A stretch of 64,000 nt of DNA from Microvirga sp. BSC39 (GCF_000739015.1 NZ_JPUG01000077.1:62001-126000), one strand, 5' to 3'. Counted from the stretch's first letter, positions 46,951 through 56,823 are shown. Made by a program: numbers and translations. Notes: generated from the letters alone by a model not told the origin.

Positions 46951-49900
46951 ATGGCTTTCGACCAGGCGACGCGCAATCGCTTGCAGCGATTTGTAAATGA
47001 GGCGCGCAAAACTCTAGAGGAGGAGTTCGCCCGTCAGCTGCAGCTCGACTACGGGCTTGATCCCGCTTCTGGCACAGTCACGCCTATAGAGAATCTGCGT
47101 CACTTAAACGATGCTCAGCGGGAAACGGCTCGCATCCTGCGTGATACGCTTGCTCACTATTGCGCAAGCCCCGGCACGGATACGGCTGCAGGCCTCGACC
47201 GGATCGTCCGCGAACAGGCCTTTACCATCCTCAACCGGCTGGCGGCGCTGCGTATGGCAGAAGCGCGCGGGCTGCTGATCGAGTCAGTAGGAAACGGCTA
47301 CAGGGCAAAAGGCTTTCAGCTCTATTCCCGACTAGCTAACGCCGGCCTTGGTGAAACCGGGGACGCTTATCGGATGTATCTCTTAAGCATCTTTGACGAG
47401 TTGTCGCAGGACTTGCCGACCCTCTTTGATCGATACTCGGCACAAGGGCGCCTGTTCCCACGTGAGGCGGCGCTGGTTCAGCTTCTGTCTCTGATCAATC
47501 ACGGTGAGATCGATCCTCTTTGGACTGAGGACGAGACGATTGGATGGATTTACCAGTACTTTAACTCGAGAGAGGAGCGCAAGGCGATGCGCGATGCGTC
47601 ACAGGCGCCGCGCAACAGCCGGGAGCTTGCCGTTCGCAACCAGTTCTTCACGCCGCGCTATGTGGTCGAGTTCCTGGTCGATAACACCCTGGGGCGACTC
47701 TGGTTCAACTGGACGGCCGGACATACCTCGTTACGCGATCGCTGCCAGTACCTACTGGTGAAACCGGATGAGGTGCCCGCTTCTCTTCACCGACTGCGCG
47801 ACCCGCGGACGATCAAGCTACTCGACCCTGCCTGCGGCTCAATGCATTTCGGCCTATATGCCTTCGACCTTTTTCTGGAGATCTACCGCGAGGCCTGGGA
47901 GTGGGAGCAGATGCACGGCCCAGGTGCGCTTGATACGGAAACTGGCGGCAGCCATGATCTGGAACCGCTCAGCCGGACCTATGCGGACCAGGATACCTTC
48001 CTGCGCGATGTGCCACGGCTGATCATTGAGCAAAATATCTATGGCGTCGATATCGACCCGCGAGCGGCGCAGATCGCCTCGCTTGCACTGTGGCTACGGG
48101 CGCAGCGGGCTTGGCATGAGGCCGGTGTAAAGGCCAAGGAACGACCGCGCGTTGGAGAGGGCCAGGTGGTGGCTGCCGTAGCGCCCCCCGCCGAGGTAGA
48201 TTTGCGCAAGCAGTTCATGGAGGAACTCGCCCCCCTGGATGCTGAGCTGTTCGAGCAGACGCTGTTCATGCTCAAAGGTCTGCCTGAACTGGGAGTTCTG
48301 CTTCAGGTCGAAGAGGAACTGCCTAGGTTGATCCGTAAGGTCTATGGTGAACATGGCGCTCTGTTCCGAGCCGAGGACATGGCACAGTGGCAGAAGGCCG
48401 AGGCGCGGCTGCGCGAGGCGCTCATGGACTATGCTCGCGCGGCCAGGTCCACCTACCAGGGGCGTCTGTTCGCTGAGGATGCGTTGCAAGGGCTCCGGAT
48501 GATCGATCACTGTCGCGAAGTCTATGACGTTATCGTGATGAATCCGCCGTTTGGGCAACCGACCGATGTTGCTTCTCAGTACCTTGAATCTCGAGATAGC
48601 GACGGCTGGAAGGACATATATGCTGGCTTTTTCGAGCGGGCTATAGTTTTGAAACGGAGTGGTGGCCTAATCGGAGCAATCACTTCATCACAGTTCTTCC
48701 ATACGCGGCAAATGAAGAAACTTAGAGAGGATCTGATTGTCAACGAACGGCCACTTGCGATCGTTGATTTAGGTAAGGATGTTCTCGACGATGCCGCGGT
48801 CCAAACTGCTCTTACGGTATTGGCGGATCCGCAACGAAATGCGGTTATGGCATATGCAGATCTTTTTGAGATCGAGAGTAAGGACGCTGAGCTTCTCGGG
48901 AGGATCACCAGCGGAACCTTACAATATCTTCCTTTGAGGGACATCGCTGCAATTCCGGGACGCCCACTATGTTTGCATGCCTCGCCGCAAATTTTGCACC
49001 AATGGAGGCTTGATAAGCCTCTTGATCCGGAGACGGTCACTGTAGCAACTGGGAACCATACTTTCGATGACGAGAGATTTTTGCGTATTTTCCCGGAGCT
49101 GGTGCACCCAGCTACCGATTGGATCCAATATGAGAAGGGCGGGGAGTTTCAGCCGTTCTTCAGTCCATCGAGCATTTTTGTTCGATGGTCAGGTTCGGGC
49201 GCGCAACTTAGAGCAATGAACATCGCGGCTCATGGCGGTGACTCGCAAGTTATGCAAGCCAGTAAGCATTGGGGCAAAATTGGTCTCTGCTTTAATCATG
49301 TCAGTAGCGTCGGCTTTTCGCCGAGAGTTTTGCCCAAGGGAACAATGTTCTCATCGGAGTCCATCGCTATCCTATTACATGAAAGGCGAGAAGCCGATGA
49401 CAGTGTATTGCGGAACAAATATCTAACGCTGCTTGGGTTTCTTTCATCAACTGTGGCTCAGGAACTGGTTTACGTATTTGGGCGCGTTAGGAAAATTGAG
49501 AATAGAGCGGTCTCGGGAATTCCGATCTCTTTCCCGCGTCTTGAGCAACAGCAAGAAGCCCTAGCCTCGGCAGCGATGAAAGGAATATCGATCTCTAGGC
49601 GCCTCTCGTCCTTTGACGAAACATCTGCGTGCTTCGTCATGCCGGAAAAGATCGCGCAGGTCCTGTATCACGGTGTAACCCGAACATCTCTGAAAAGAGA
49701 CGCAGAGGAACTCTACAATCAGCTAGACGATATCTGCAATCGTATTGTCGATGTCTCAGATGGTGACATCCTTGCAGAACGGCGAAGCAGATTGGTGGGG
49801 CAGTTCTCGTTACTTAGGGCGAACCATTCAGAGCGGCATCTCAATGATGAAATCCTATCATGGGCGGTTGGCGTCGCCTTCGGCCGTTTCGACTGGCGTC

Positions 49901-50718
49901 TTGCCACCGGCGAGCGGGAAGCTGCGCCTGAGCCTGACCCATTCGATCCTCTCCCGCCTAAGAGTCCCGGCATGCTGCCCGACGGTGCTACGCCATTCCA
50001 TGCCCACCATGGGATCTTGGTGGATGACCAGGGTCATCTACATGACCTGCCCAGGCTGATCGAAGAAGTCCTTGTGCGTGTTAATGCCGAGGTCCCTGAA
50101 GACGTGCGCCGCTGGCTGCAAAGCGACTTCTTTCCTCTGCACCTGAAGCAGTATAGTAAGAGCCGTCGCAAGGCCCCGATCTATTGGCCTCTGTCGACCA
50201 CTTCTGGCAGCTACACGCTCTGGCTATACTACCCGAGCCTAACCAGCCAGACGCTTTACACTGCCGTTAACGATTTCGTCGAGCCGAAGCTGAAACAGGT
50301 TGCCCGCGACGCTACCGCGCTGCGCGACAAAGGAAGTGCCCGCTCGCGCGACGACGAAAAGTCTTTGGAGACGCTGCGGAGCGTGGAGCTCGAGCTGATC
50401 GAGTTGCGCGACAGCTTACTAAGGATTGCTCCGGCCTATCAACCAGACCATGATGACGGCGTTCAAATCACTGCCGCGCCGCTATGGGAACTGTTTCGCC
50501 ATAAGCCATGGCAGAAGGTGCTAAATGATACCTGGGCCAAGCTGAAGAAGGGTGACTATGACTGGGCGCATCTAGCCATGGTGTATTGGCCCGACCGCGT
50601 ACGGGACAAGTGCAAGACCAACAAATCGCTGTCCATCGCTCATAACCTCGAAGCGCACTATCTGCCTGATCCAACCACAGAGCGTGGCGGGCGTAGGAGG
50701 AATGGGGGCAGAAAATGA
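46951..50718 (+). CDS. pglX: BREX adenine-specific DNA methyltransferase PglX
   Basis: 1255-residue class I methyltransferase that marks host DNA at the BREX motif and is also needed for phage restriction. AdoMet motif I is DPACGSMHFGLY at residue ~292 and catalytic motif IV is NPPFGQP at residue 531. Target recognition should lie C-terminal, where bases ~48540-49800 are visibly AT-richer than the flanks. Its recognition sequence cannot be read. Confidence 0.95.
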   Translation: MAFDQATRNRLQRFVNEARKTLEEEFARQLQLDYGLDPASGTVTPIENLRHLNDAQRETARILRDTLAHYCASPGTDTAAGLDRIVREQAFTILNRLAALRMAEARGLLIESVGNGYRAKGFQLYSRLANAGLGETGDAYRMYLLSIFDELSQDLPTLFDRYSAQGRLFPREAALVQLLSLINHGEIDPLWTEDETIGWIYQYFNSREERKAMRDASQAPRNSRELAVRNQFFTPRYVVEFLVDNTLGRLWFNWTAGHTSLRDRCQYLLVKPDEVPASLHRLRDPRTIKLLDPACGSMHFGLYAFDLFLEIYREAWEWEQMHGPGALDTETGGSHDLEPLSRTYADQDTFLRDVPRLIIEQNIYGVDIDPRAAQIASLALWLRAQRAWHEAGVKAKERPRVGEGQVVAAVAPPAEVDLRKQFMEELAPLDAELFEQTLFMLKGLPELGVLLQVEEELPRLIRKVYGEHGALFRAEDMAQWQKAEARLREALMDYARAARSTYQGRLFAEDALQGLRMIDHCREVYDVIVMNPPFGQPTDVASQYLESRDSDGWKDIYAGFFERAIVLKRSGGLIGAITSSQFFHTRQMKKLREDLIVNERPLAIVDLGKDVLDDAAVQTALTVLADPQRNAVMAYADLFEIESKDAELLGRITSGTLQYLPLRDIAAIPGRPLCLHASPQILHQWRLDKPLDPETVTVATGNHTFDDERFLRIFPELVHPATDWIQYEKGGEFQPFFSPSSIFVRWSGSGAQLRAMNIAAHGGDSQVMQASKHWGKIGLCFNHVSSVGFSPRVLPKGTMFSSESIAILLHERREADDSVLRNKYLTLLGFLSSTVAQELVYVFGRVRKIENRAVSGIPISFPRLEQQQEALASAAMKGISISRRLSSFDETSACFVMPEKIAQVLYHGVTRTSLKRDAEELYNQLDDICNRIVDVSDGDILAERRSRLVGQFSLLRANHSERHLNDEILSWAVGVAFGRFDWRLATGEREAAPEPDPFDPLPPKSPGMLPDGATPFHAHHGILVDDQGHLHDLPRLIEEVLVRVNAEVPEDVRRWLQSDFFPLHLKQYSKSRRKAPIYWPLSTTSGSYTLWLYYPSLTSQTLYTAVNDFVEPKLKQVARDATALRDKGSARSRDDEKSLETLRSVELELIELRDSLLRIAPAYQPDHDDGVQITAAPLWELFRHKPWQKVLNDTWAKLKKGDYDWAHLAMVYWPDRVRDKCKTNKSLSIAHNLEAHYLPDPTTERGGRRRNGGRK

Positions 50719-50820
50719 GTATGCAGTATAGTGTAGTAGCGCTCACTTATTTCTCTTACTCTCTACTGCATCGCAAAGCACCTTATCGTATTTATGTATC
50801 TCTAAAAGAGCTTTAGTTCG

Positions 50821-53349
50821 ATGAGCATTTCGAATTTCATCAAGGAGCACATCCTTCTTCCGCGCCTCAGGCGGGCGGGATGCATGGTTGTCTATGATCC
50901 CGAGCACCGCTATCGCGACCAATGCCTCAGTTTGGCGAGCGACCAGATGGTCATCGTGGACGCCTCTGGGAGTGGGATTGAGGCGCGTCAGGCGGCCCTC
51001 GCTGCTCTGGTTGATCTTGGCAAGCCCGACCCGGCCATTGAGGGTGTGCTCATCTATGTTCCTGCCCGTAAGCCCGACACTGACGACGCGATGCAGGTTG
51101 ATCCGTTTTCCATATATTGGAAGTGCGGCGCGGTCTTTCCTCAAGACGATGGTGACGAGTATCTGAGCCTTTGCCTTCGTGCGCGTCCGGATCATATCAC
51201 CGAGATTAGAAAGGCTTTCTCCGCCACCCCATCAGGGCCGGCATTCTCGGTTATTGATGCCATTGGTGGCGGAGGAAGCTGGCCCCACCTCCGGTCAGCA
51301 TTAGGTGTCGAGTCAGGGCGCGAAATTCTGACCGCTCTTCTCGTACCTAGTGATAGGCAGTCAGCTGAGCTCAAGAGCCAGGAGGGGTGGGCTGACGAGG
51401 CGCGCGAGTTTCTCCGCGCGACGTTGTCCATGGCGGTGAAGACGCGCGGCAAGACATGGGGTGCGTTAGCCGATGAGCTTTGGCGGTTCATTCTGTTCAG
51501 TGAGTTCGTGTTCGATCTACCAGGGGCGTTGCCGGAGTCCCTTAAGGGCGTACCTCACGCGCCTGTTGAGGCGCGCCCTGTGGTCGAGGATGTCTGCGAG
51601 CGCCTGCGCAATGATCCGCGCTTGCGGTCGGCCTATATCGAGCGTGCAGAAACCATAGAGGCCGAACTCGATCTCCAGAAGCAATGTGCCTCAATCGAAG
51701 ACCTAGGGGAGCGTGATACCTTCCCGTTTGAAGAGCGAACTTACCTCAACGTCGCGATCAAAGGAATCACGACAGGTGATGTGGATGCTGCTCGCAAAGT
51801 CTTAGCAAGGCATAAAAACTCGGTTTGGCTCGGCAAGGGTGAGAGCCAGGCGCAGTGGGAGCTGGTTCGGTCCGGGCTGAATCTTATTGAGGCTTGCGAC
51901 GACTATGAGCGGCAACTCGCAGCTCGCGCGCGCACGCAGTCAGAGCTGATCGACTTCTATGTAACTACGCTCCGTGAGGTCGACCGCTTGCATCGGGAGT
52001 TCGAGCAGGCTGTTGGGGAATTTATCGATCCACATAGCTTGATGCATGAGGTCATCCAGCAATCTCGCCATCGCTACCGCCGGCTCGCGGAGAAGGTGCA
52101 AGCAATCTTCATGAAGCACTTGGCAGCAACCGGTTGGCCGCCGGCGGAGCGGCTTGCAAATGCAGAGACATTTGACCGCTTCGTGGGTTCGCGTCTGAAG
52201 GCCTCAGGGCGTCGGGTGGCTTACATCTTAGTCGATGCTCTCCGCTACGAACTCGGGGTCGCGCTGGAAAAGATGCTGGCGGAAGACGGGCCGGTTGAGT
52301 TCCATGCCGCTTACGCGCAATTGCCCACGATCACACCGGTCGGCATGGCAAGCTTGCTGCCGGATGCCCACTCGCAGCTGACGCTGTCGACGGAAACCGG
52401 GGTGCTTGTCCCTAAGTTTGGGGGGGTGGCCGTTGCTAATGTTGGCGCTCGCATGGACGTGCTTCGAAGTAAGTTCGGTGATCGGTTCAGCGAAATGCCG
52501 CTCGGAGACTTTGTTCGCGGGAAGTCTAAGATTTCAGCCACCGTCGATTTGTTAGTGCTGCGGTCAACGGAGATCGATAGCCAGCTTGAGAACAATCCAG
52601 AGACGACCCTTGGATTGATCCCGTCAACGCTCAAGTTTGTGCGCCATGCGGTTCACAAACTGAAGGGCATGGGCTTCAACGACGCCGTCATCGCGACCGA
52701 TCATGGCTTTTTCCTGAATGCGCAGGCAGATCATGGTGATGTTTGCGCTAAGCCGCTCGGGAGATGGGCGATCAATGCACATGATCGTATGCTTCTCGGC
52801 ACGGGCAACGAGGACAGCAATAATCTCGTCGTGGCTGCTGAGCGGATTGGCATCCGCACTGACGCAGCACAAGCAGCACTGCCGCGGAGCATGGCCCCAT
52901 ACAGCAACGGTCACCTCTACTTCCATGGCGGCGCCTCCTTGGCGGAGGCTGTAGTTCCGGTCCTTATCGCGCGACTGGATTCTGGGGGGCAAGCGGCCGT
53001 CTCTCGCTCTTCGGTCGAGCTCAGTTACCGCAATGGTGCGAATCGCATCACCACGCGCGTGCCGGTCATCGAAGTGGCGCTGATTTCGGACGATATGTTC
53101 TCGCGCGATATAAGCGTTGAAATCCTGTTGGAGGCCCATGATGCCAAGGGCCGTGTTGTAGGGGAACCGCGGCCAAGCGCGGATGTGAACCCTGCCACCC
53201 ATACAATCACCCTTATGCCTGGCGATCGTAAGCAGATCGCCGTGGGCATGGACCGGGAGTTTGAGGGCAAGTTCCTGGTCAAAGCTCTCAATCCGACAAC
53301 GCTGGCAAGCTATTTCATCCTTACCCTTGAAACGGACTACACCGTATGA
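50821..53349 (+). CDS. pglZ: BREX PglZ-domain protein
   Basis: 842-residue protein of the alkaline-phosphatase-like PglZ family. Metal-site segments are YILVDALRYELG with Asp472 and IATDHGFF with Asp627-His628. The family is essential in all BREX types and has phosphodiesterase-like chemistry. It follows pglX after a 102-bp gap, the only larger gap in the operon, and its stop overlaps brxL by four bases. Confidence 0.93.
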   Translation: MSISNFIKEHILLPRLRRAGCMVVYDPEHRYRDQCLSLASDQMVIVDASGSGIEARQAALAALVDLGKPDPAIEGVLIYVPARKPDTDDAMQVDPFSIYWKCGAVFPQDDGDEYLSLCLRARPDHITEIRKAFSATPSGPAFSVIDAIGGGGSWPHLRSALGVESGREILTALLVPSDRQSAELKSQEGWADEAREFLRATLSMAVKTRGKTWGALADELWRFILFSEFVFDLPGALPESLKGVPHAPVEARPVVEDVCERLRNDPRLRSAYIERAETIEAELDLQKQCASIEDLGERDTFPFEERTYLNVAIKGITTGDVDAARKVLARHKNSVWLGKGESQAQWELVRSGLNLIEACDDYERQLAARARTQSELIDFYVTTLREVDRLHREFEQAVGEFIDPHSLMHEVIQQSRHRYRRLAEKVQAIFMKHLAATGWPPAERLANAETFDRFVGSRLKASGRRVAYILVDALRYELGVALEKMLAEDGPVEFHAAYAQLPTITPVGMASLLPDAHSQLTLSTETGVLVPKFGGVAVANVGARMDVLRSKFGDRFSEMPLGDFVRGKSKISATVDLLVLRSTEIDSQLENNPETTLGLIPSTLKFVRHAVHKLKGMGFNDAVIATDHGFFLNAQADHGDVCAKPLGRWAINAHDRMLLGTGNEDSNNLVVAAERIGIRTDAAQAALPRSMAPYSNGHLYFHGGASLAEAVVPVLIARLDSGGQAAVSRSSVELSYRNGANRITTRVPVIEVALISDDMFSRDISVEILLEAHDAKGRVVGEPRPSADVNPATHTITLMPGDRKQIAVGMDREFEGKFLVKALNPTTLASYFILTLETDYTV

Positions 53350-55454
53350 GTGAGCACGACCAACTAGATACGAAGCTCCTGTCAGCTTTCGATGGAAAGG
53401 TGGTCCGTAAAGATCTCTTGCATCGGATCAAGAAGGGAACGAACGTGCCGACGTTCGTTCTTGAGTTTTTGCTTGCCCGCTTCTGCGCCAGCGACAGCCA
53501 GGCAGAGATCGATGCCGGAATGGAAGCCGTGCTTGCCACGCTTCAGGACAACTATGTGCGCCCCGATGAGGCGAATGCCGCGCAGTCGAAAGTCGCGACA
53601 AAAGGAACCCACCGCTTCATCGACAAGGTGCATGTGCGCTATATCGAGAAGGAGAAGCGGCACTGGGCATCCCTCGAGAATTTCAACTCTCAGCGGATCG
53701 CGATTGGCGAAAAGTTCTATCGCGACAATGACAGGCTCCTTGAAGGTGGAATCTGGGCAGAGGTCACGCTTACGCATAACGATATCGAGGAAGATGATTA
53801 CGCTTTCTACATAGAGGATTTGCGCCCGATTCAGCTGTCCCGGTTTGATTTTGCTCGCTACGCCGAGGGACGAAACGGGTTCACACGCAATGAGTGGATT
53901 GACGTGATCATGCGGTCGGTGGGCTTGGAGCCTTCAAAGCTCGATCACCGTGTAAAGATGCATTTCATAGCGCGGTTAGCTGCGTTGGTGGAGCCGAACT
54001 ACAACTACATTGAGCTTGGGCCCCGCGGAACGGGCAAGTCGTACTTCTTTAGCGAATTCTCCCCGTACGCCACGCTTATCTCGGGTGGTCAGGCAACCAA
54101 AGCAACACTGTTCTATAACAACGCCCGCCGCAAAGTGGGCCTCGTTGGCTATTGGGACACAGTAGCTTTTGACGAAGTGGGCGGCATCAAGGTTCGTGAT
54201 CCGGACACGATTCAGATCATGAAAGACTTTATGGCGAATGGCCGGTTCTCGCGTGGCGCAGAGGTCATCGCTGATGCGAGCTTGAGCTTTGTCGGTAATA
54301 TAGACCTCTCGGTGCAGCAGGTTGTCAACTCTACTGAATATGACCTGTTCCAGCCCTTGCCGCCTGAACTCGATCTTGCTGTGATGGATCGCTTTGCGGC
54401 GTACATCCCTGGCTGGGAAATGCCTAAAAACAGCAGCGCCTTTCTCACGAGCCGATATGGCTTTATTACCGACTATCTAGCAGAGGCTTTCCACTATCAA
54501 TTCAAGCACACCAATCGGTATGAGGAAGTCAGCCGTCGCGTTCGCTTGGGCAAAGCCGTCGAGGGCAGAGACGAGAAAGGCATTAAGAAGACAATCTGCG
54601 CTTTCCTCAAAGTTCTGCACCCCAATGGCCCTCCGACCGACGAGGAGTTTGATGAATACGTCTCCTACGCGGTCGAATGCCGACGTCGCGTTAAGGAGCA
54701 AATGAACAAGCGCAAACCTGATGACGAGTTTGCGAAAATAGGGCTCTCGTATTTCGATGCAGCCGGGAAAGAGATTGTCGTTTATTGCCCGGAGTCCAAG
54801 GATGCCGAGGCGACCCAGCAGCCCGCGCGACGCCGCCTGCGGCAGAGCGGGGAAAACGCGGTGTCCGAGAGCGATAAGCCGAGTTCGCCAATTGTAGCAG
54901 AAAGCCCACTGCCATCGGCCGACACAACGGATGCTCCGTCACCCGTGTCTAACGGGAGGGTTCCTGAGTTGAGGGAGCAGCATTTTAGTATCCTCTATGG
55001 CGACACCGGTTATAGCTACGAGTCTATCCTTGGTCCATATTTGCGCGGCGCGAAGTCGGTGGTCATCGAAGACCCCTACATTCGCATGCCACATCAAATT
55101 CAAAACTTCGTCAGGTTCTGTGAGACTGTTCTTCGATACAGCGTTGCGAAAAAAATAACATTGATAACGAGCTACGACGACAAAACGCAACTAGCCGACA
55201 TTTCGGAGAAACTCGAAGAGCTGAAGCAAAGTTTGCTCGAGCTAGACGTTGCGCTTGAGATCAATCTTAATACGAACATGCATGACCGGGAGATCAGAAT
55301 CGACAACGGGTGGGTGATCAAGATTGGTCGCGGTCTAGACTTTTACCAAAAGCCAGGAGGCTGGTTCGAAGTGGGCTCGCACGATTTGAGCTTGCGCAAG
55401 TGCTTGGAAACGAAGGTCGACATATTCCGTGCCACAACCGGTACAGTCGCTTGA
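53346..55454 (+). CDS. brxL: BrxL fused to a MITD1 C-terminal-like (PLD-fold) domain
   Basis: 702-residue protein. Residues ~1-480 match BrxL, an AAA+ DNA-binding ATPase (Walker A GPRGTGKS, Lys231; YWDTVAFDEVGGIK as Walker B). A ~60-residue Pro/Ser-rich linker follows (PSSPIVAESPLPSADT). Residues ~545-700 are not the Lon-like region of long BrxL but match the C-terminal domain of human MITD1: GPYLRGAKSVVIEDPYIR, HDREIRIDNGWVIKIG, then GRGLDFYQKP, and TKVDIFRAT. That domain is phospholipase-D-like and binds membrane lipid. The fusion suggests a membrane-linked or effector role. Confidence 0.88.
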   Translation: MSEHDQLDTKLLSAFDGKVVRKDLLHRIKKGTNVPTFVLEFLLARFCASDSQAEIDAGMEAVLATLQDNYVRPDEANAAQSKVATKGTHRFIDKVHVRYIEKEKRHWASLENFNSQRIAIGEKFYRDNDRLLEGGIWAEVTLTHNDIEEDDYAFYIEDLRPIQLSRFDFARYAEGRNGFTRNEWIDVIMRSVGLEPSKLDHRVKMHFIARLAALVEPNYNYIELGPRGTGKSYFFSEFSPYATLISGGQATKATLFYNNARRKVGLVGYWDTVAFDEVGGIKVRDPDTIQIMKDFMANGRFSRGAEVIADASLSFVGNIDLSVQQVVNSTEYDLFQPLPPELDLAVMDRFAAYIPGWEMPKNSSAFLTSRYGFITDYLAEAFHYQFKHTNRYEEVSRRVRLGKAVEGRDEKGIKKTICAFLKVLHPNGPPTDEEFDEYVSYAVECRRRVKEQMNKRKPDDEFAKIGLSYFDAAGKEIVVYCPESKDAEATQQPARRRLRQSGENAVSESDKPSSPIVAESPLPSADTTDAPSPVSNGRVPELREQHFSILYGDTGYSYESILGPYLRGAKSVVIEDPYIRMPHQIQNFVRFCETVLRYSVAKKITLITSYDDKTQLADISEKLEELKQSLLELDVALEINLNTNMHDREIRIDNGWVIKIGRGLDFYQKPGGWFEVGSHDLSLRKCLETKVDIFRATTGTVA

Positions 55455-55503
55455 GCACCTTGCAGCTTTCTTAGCTGAAGGGCTTACCCAGAGAGAATAG
55501 CGT

Positions 55504-55803
55504 ATGCCGACGTTTGAAGAGGTGACAGGGTCACTCGACAAGATCATGGGGGTGAAGGCGGTCTGGGGTCGCTCTTCGGAGCCTGTCATGTGCTTTGGAT
55601 CGCGCGGTGATGAGGCTCTTAAGAATCCTGGTCATTTTCAGCAGGCTCGTGCGACCGCGGAAAAGGCGATCTTACGGCAATACCTTGTCACCATCGGGGG
55701 CGGCGCCGAAGTCAGTTCAGATTTGCGCGGTCGGGTTCTGGAGGTTGTCCGGGTGACGGGTGTGTACGGGAAACGAAAGCTTTCGTTCGCGATCCCGCCT
55801 TGA
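55504..55803 (+). CDS. N-terminal part of a split HNH endonuclease protein, or coupled small protein
   Basis: 99-residue protein with beta-strand-rich C-terminal half (GRVLEVVRVTGVYGKRKL). Its TGA overlaps the next ATG (TGATG). The next protein begins QWPVAVVLSEVYRIEGEPRL, which in homologues I recall continues from such an N-terminal part in one polypeptide. So this is either a frameshifted half gene or a coupled partner. Confidence 0.6.
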   Translation: MPTFEEVTGSLDKIMGVKAVWGRSSEPVMCFGSRGDEALKNPGHFQQARATAEKAILRQYLVTIGGGAEVSSDLRGRVLEVVRVTGVYGKRKLSFAIPP

Positions 55804-56432
55804 TGGCCCGCCTGGCGCAGTGGCCGGTGGCGGTCGTGCTTTCAGAGGTCTACCGCATCGAGGGCGAACCGCGGCTGATTGAAGACCTCGGCTTTGCGGA
55901 CAAGAACATCCTGAACAATGCCTATGACGGTGTGCGACGCGACGAAGCCTCTATGACGCAGCTTTGGGACGCGGTGCGCTCCGTGGAGGTCGCCCGTCGT
56001 TGGGATGTCGAGCCGCTGCTAGGCTTTCGTGATCCGGGAAAAGTCCAGCTCTGTAGTTCGCTCTACCCCAACGTCCGTGCTGGATCGGCGGAAGGGAGGC
56101 GTATCAGGAAAGAAATGGTCGATAAGGAGCGGGACCCAAAGCTTGCCAGGGCGGTGAAGGAGAACAATCGGGCACGCAATGGAGGCATCATCGTCTGCGA
56201 GGGCTGTGACTTCCGCGACGAGAACAACGTGTTGTTCGACGCTCACCATCGCGACCCCCTCGGTAAAGGACCCCGCTGGAGCTGCCCTGAAAGCTTCGCC
56301 GTACTTTGTCCGACTTGCCACCGCTGGTGCCACTACAAGGCCGCCGACATTCTTCAGCCTCTCAAAATTCCCACGTTGAGAGCAGTCCGATCCGGTGCAG
56401 TTAAGTTGGCTGCGACGGCGATCGCTGAATGA
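55803..56432 (+). CDS. HNH endonuclease domain protein
   Basis: 209-residue protein. The C-terminal half is an HNH nuclease fold with two zinc-type pairs, CEGCDF and CPTCHRWCH, and the catalytic FDAHHRDPL. N-terminal residues EDLGFADKNILNNAYDGVRR look like a modified-base-reading or PUA-like region. It follows brxL by ~350 bp and the 99-residue ORF directly, so it is likely a BREX-linked or island nuclease. Confidence 0.8.
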   Translation: MARLAQWPVAVVLSEVYRIEGEPRLIEDLGFADKNILNNAYDGVRRDEASMTQLWDAVRSVEVARRWDVEPLLGFRDPGKVQLCSSLYPNVRAGSAEGRRIRKEMVDKERDPKLARAVKENNRARNGGIIVCEGCDFRDENNVLFDAHHRDPLGKGPRWSCPESFAVLCPTCHRWCHYKAADILQPLKIPTLRAVRSGAVKLAATAIAE

Positions 56433-56522
56433 CCGCTGCAGGCGCCCCTTGGCAAGGCGGGCTCTAGGCAGCGCCCCGAGCCGCCACACGTCTCGGCTGA
56501 TACGGGCGACGATCCCCGGCGC

Positions 56523-56623
56523 AAAAAGGCTCAGGATTCACCACCAAAGCAGACCCTGCTGATCGCCTGAAGCCGTCGGCTGCCCTCCGCCTTTGAGGCG
56601 ACGGACAGTTCCAGACGAAGCAG
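56523..56623 (+). repeat. right copy of the diverged repeat flanking the BREX cassette
   Basis: Begins AAAAAGGCTCAGGATTCACC and ends GTTCCAGACGAAGCAGG, in the same orientation as 40943-41043. The surrounding 391 bp gap (56433-56823) has no convincing gene. Confidence 0.6.
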
Positions 56624-56823
56624 GATGATAACTCAAAAAAGCGAGCTCACGCAGAGACTTGCGAGGTTCTTGACTTGGCGCAGGCGCCCGGGCAGAATTC
56701 CTGTGTGCATGAGAGCATAAGGCGAGGCCTGGCACCCTAGACTACTGTCGCCAATTAAGAATCCAGCGCCAGTTTACTGGAAATGCTGATGAAATCCCGG
56801 AAACAATCTACGGAGGACGTGCA

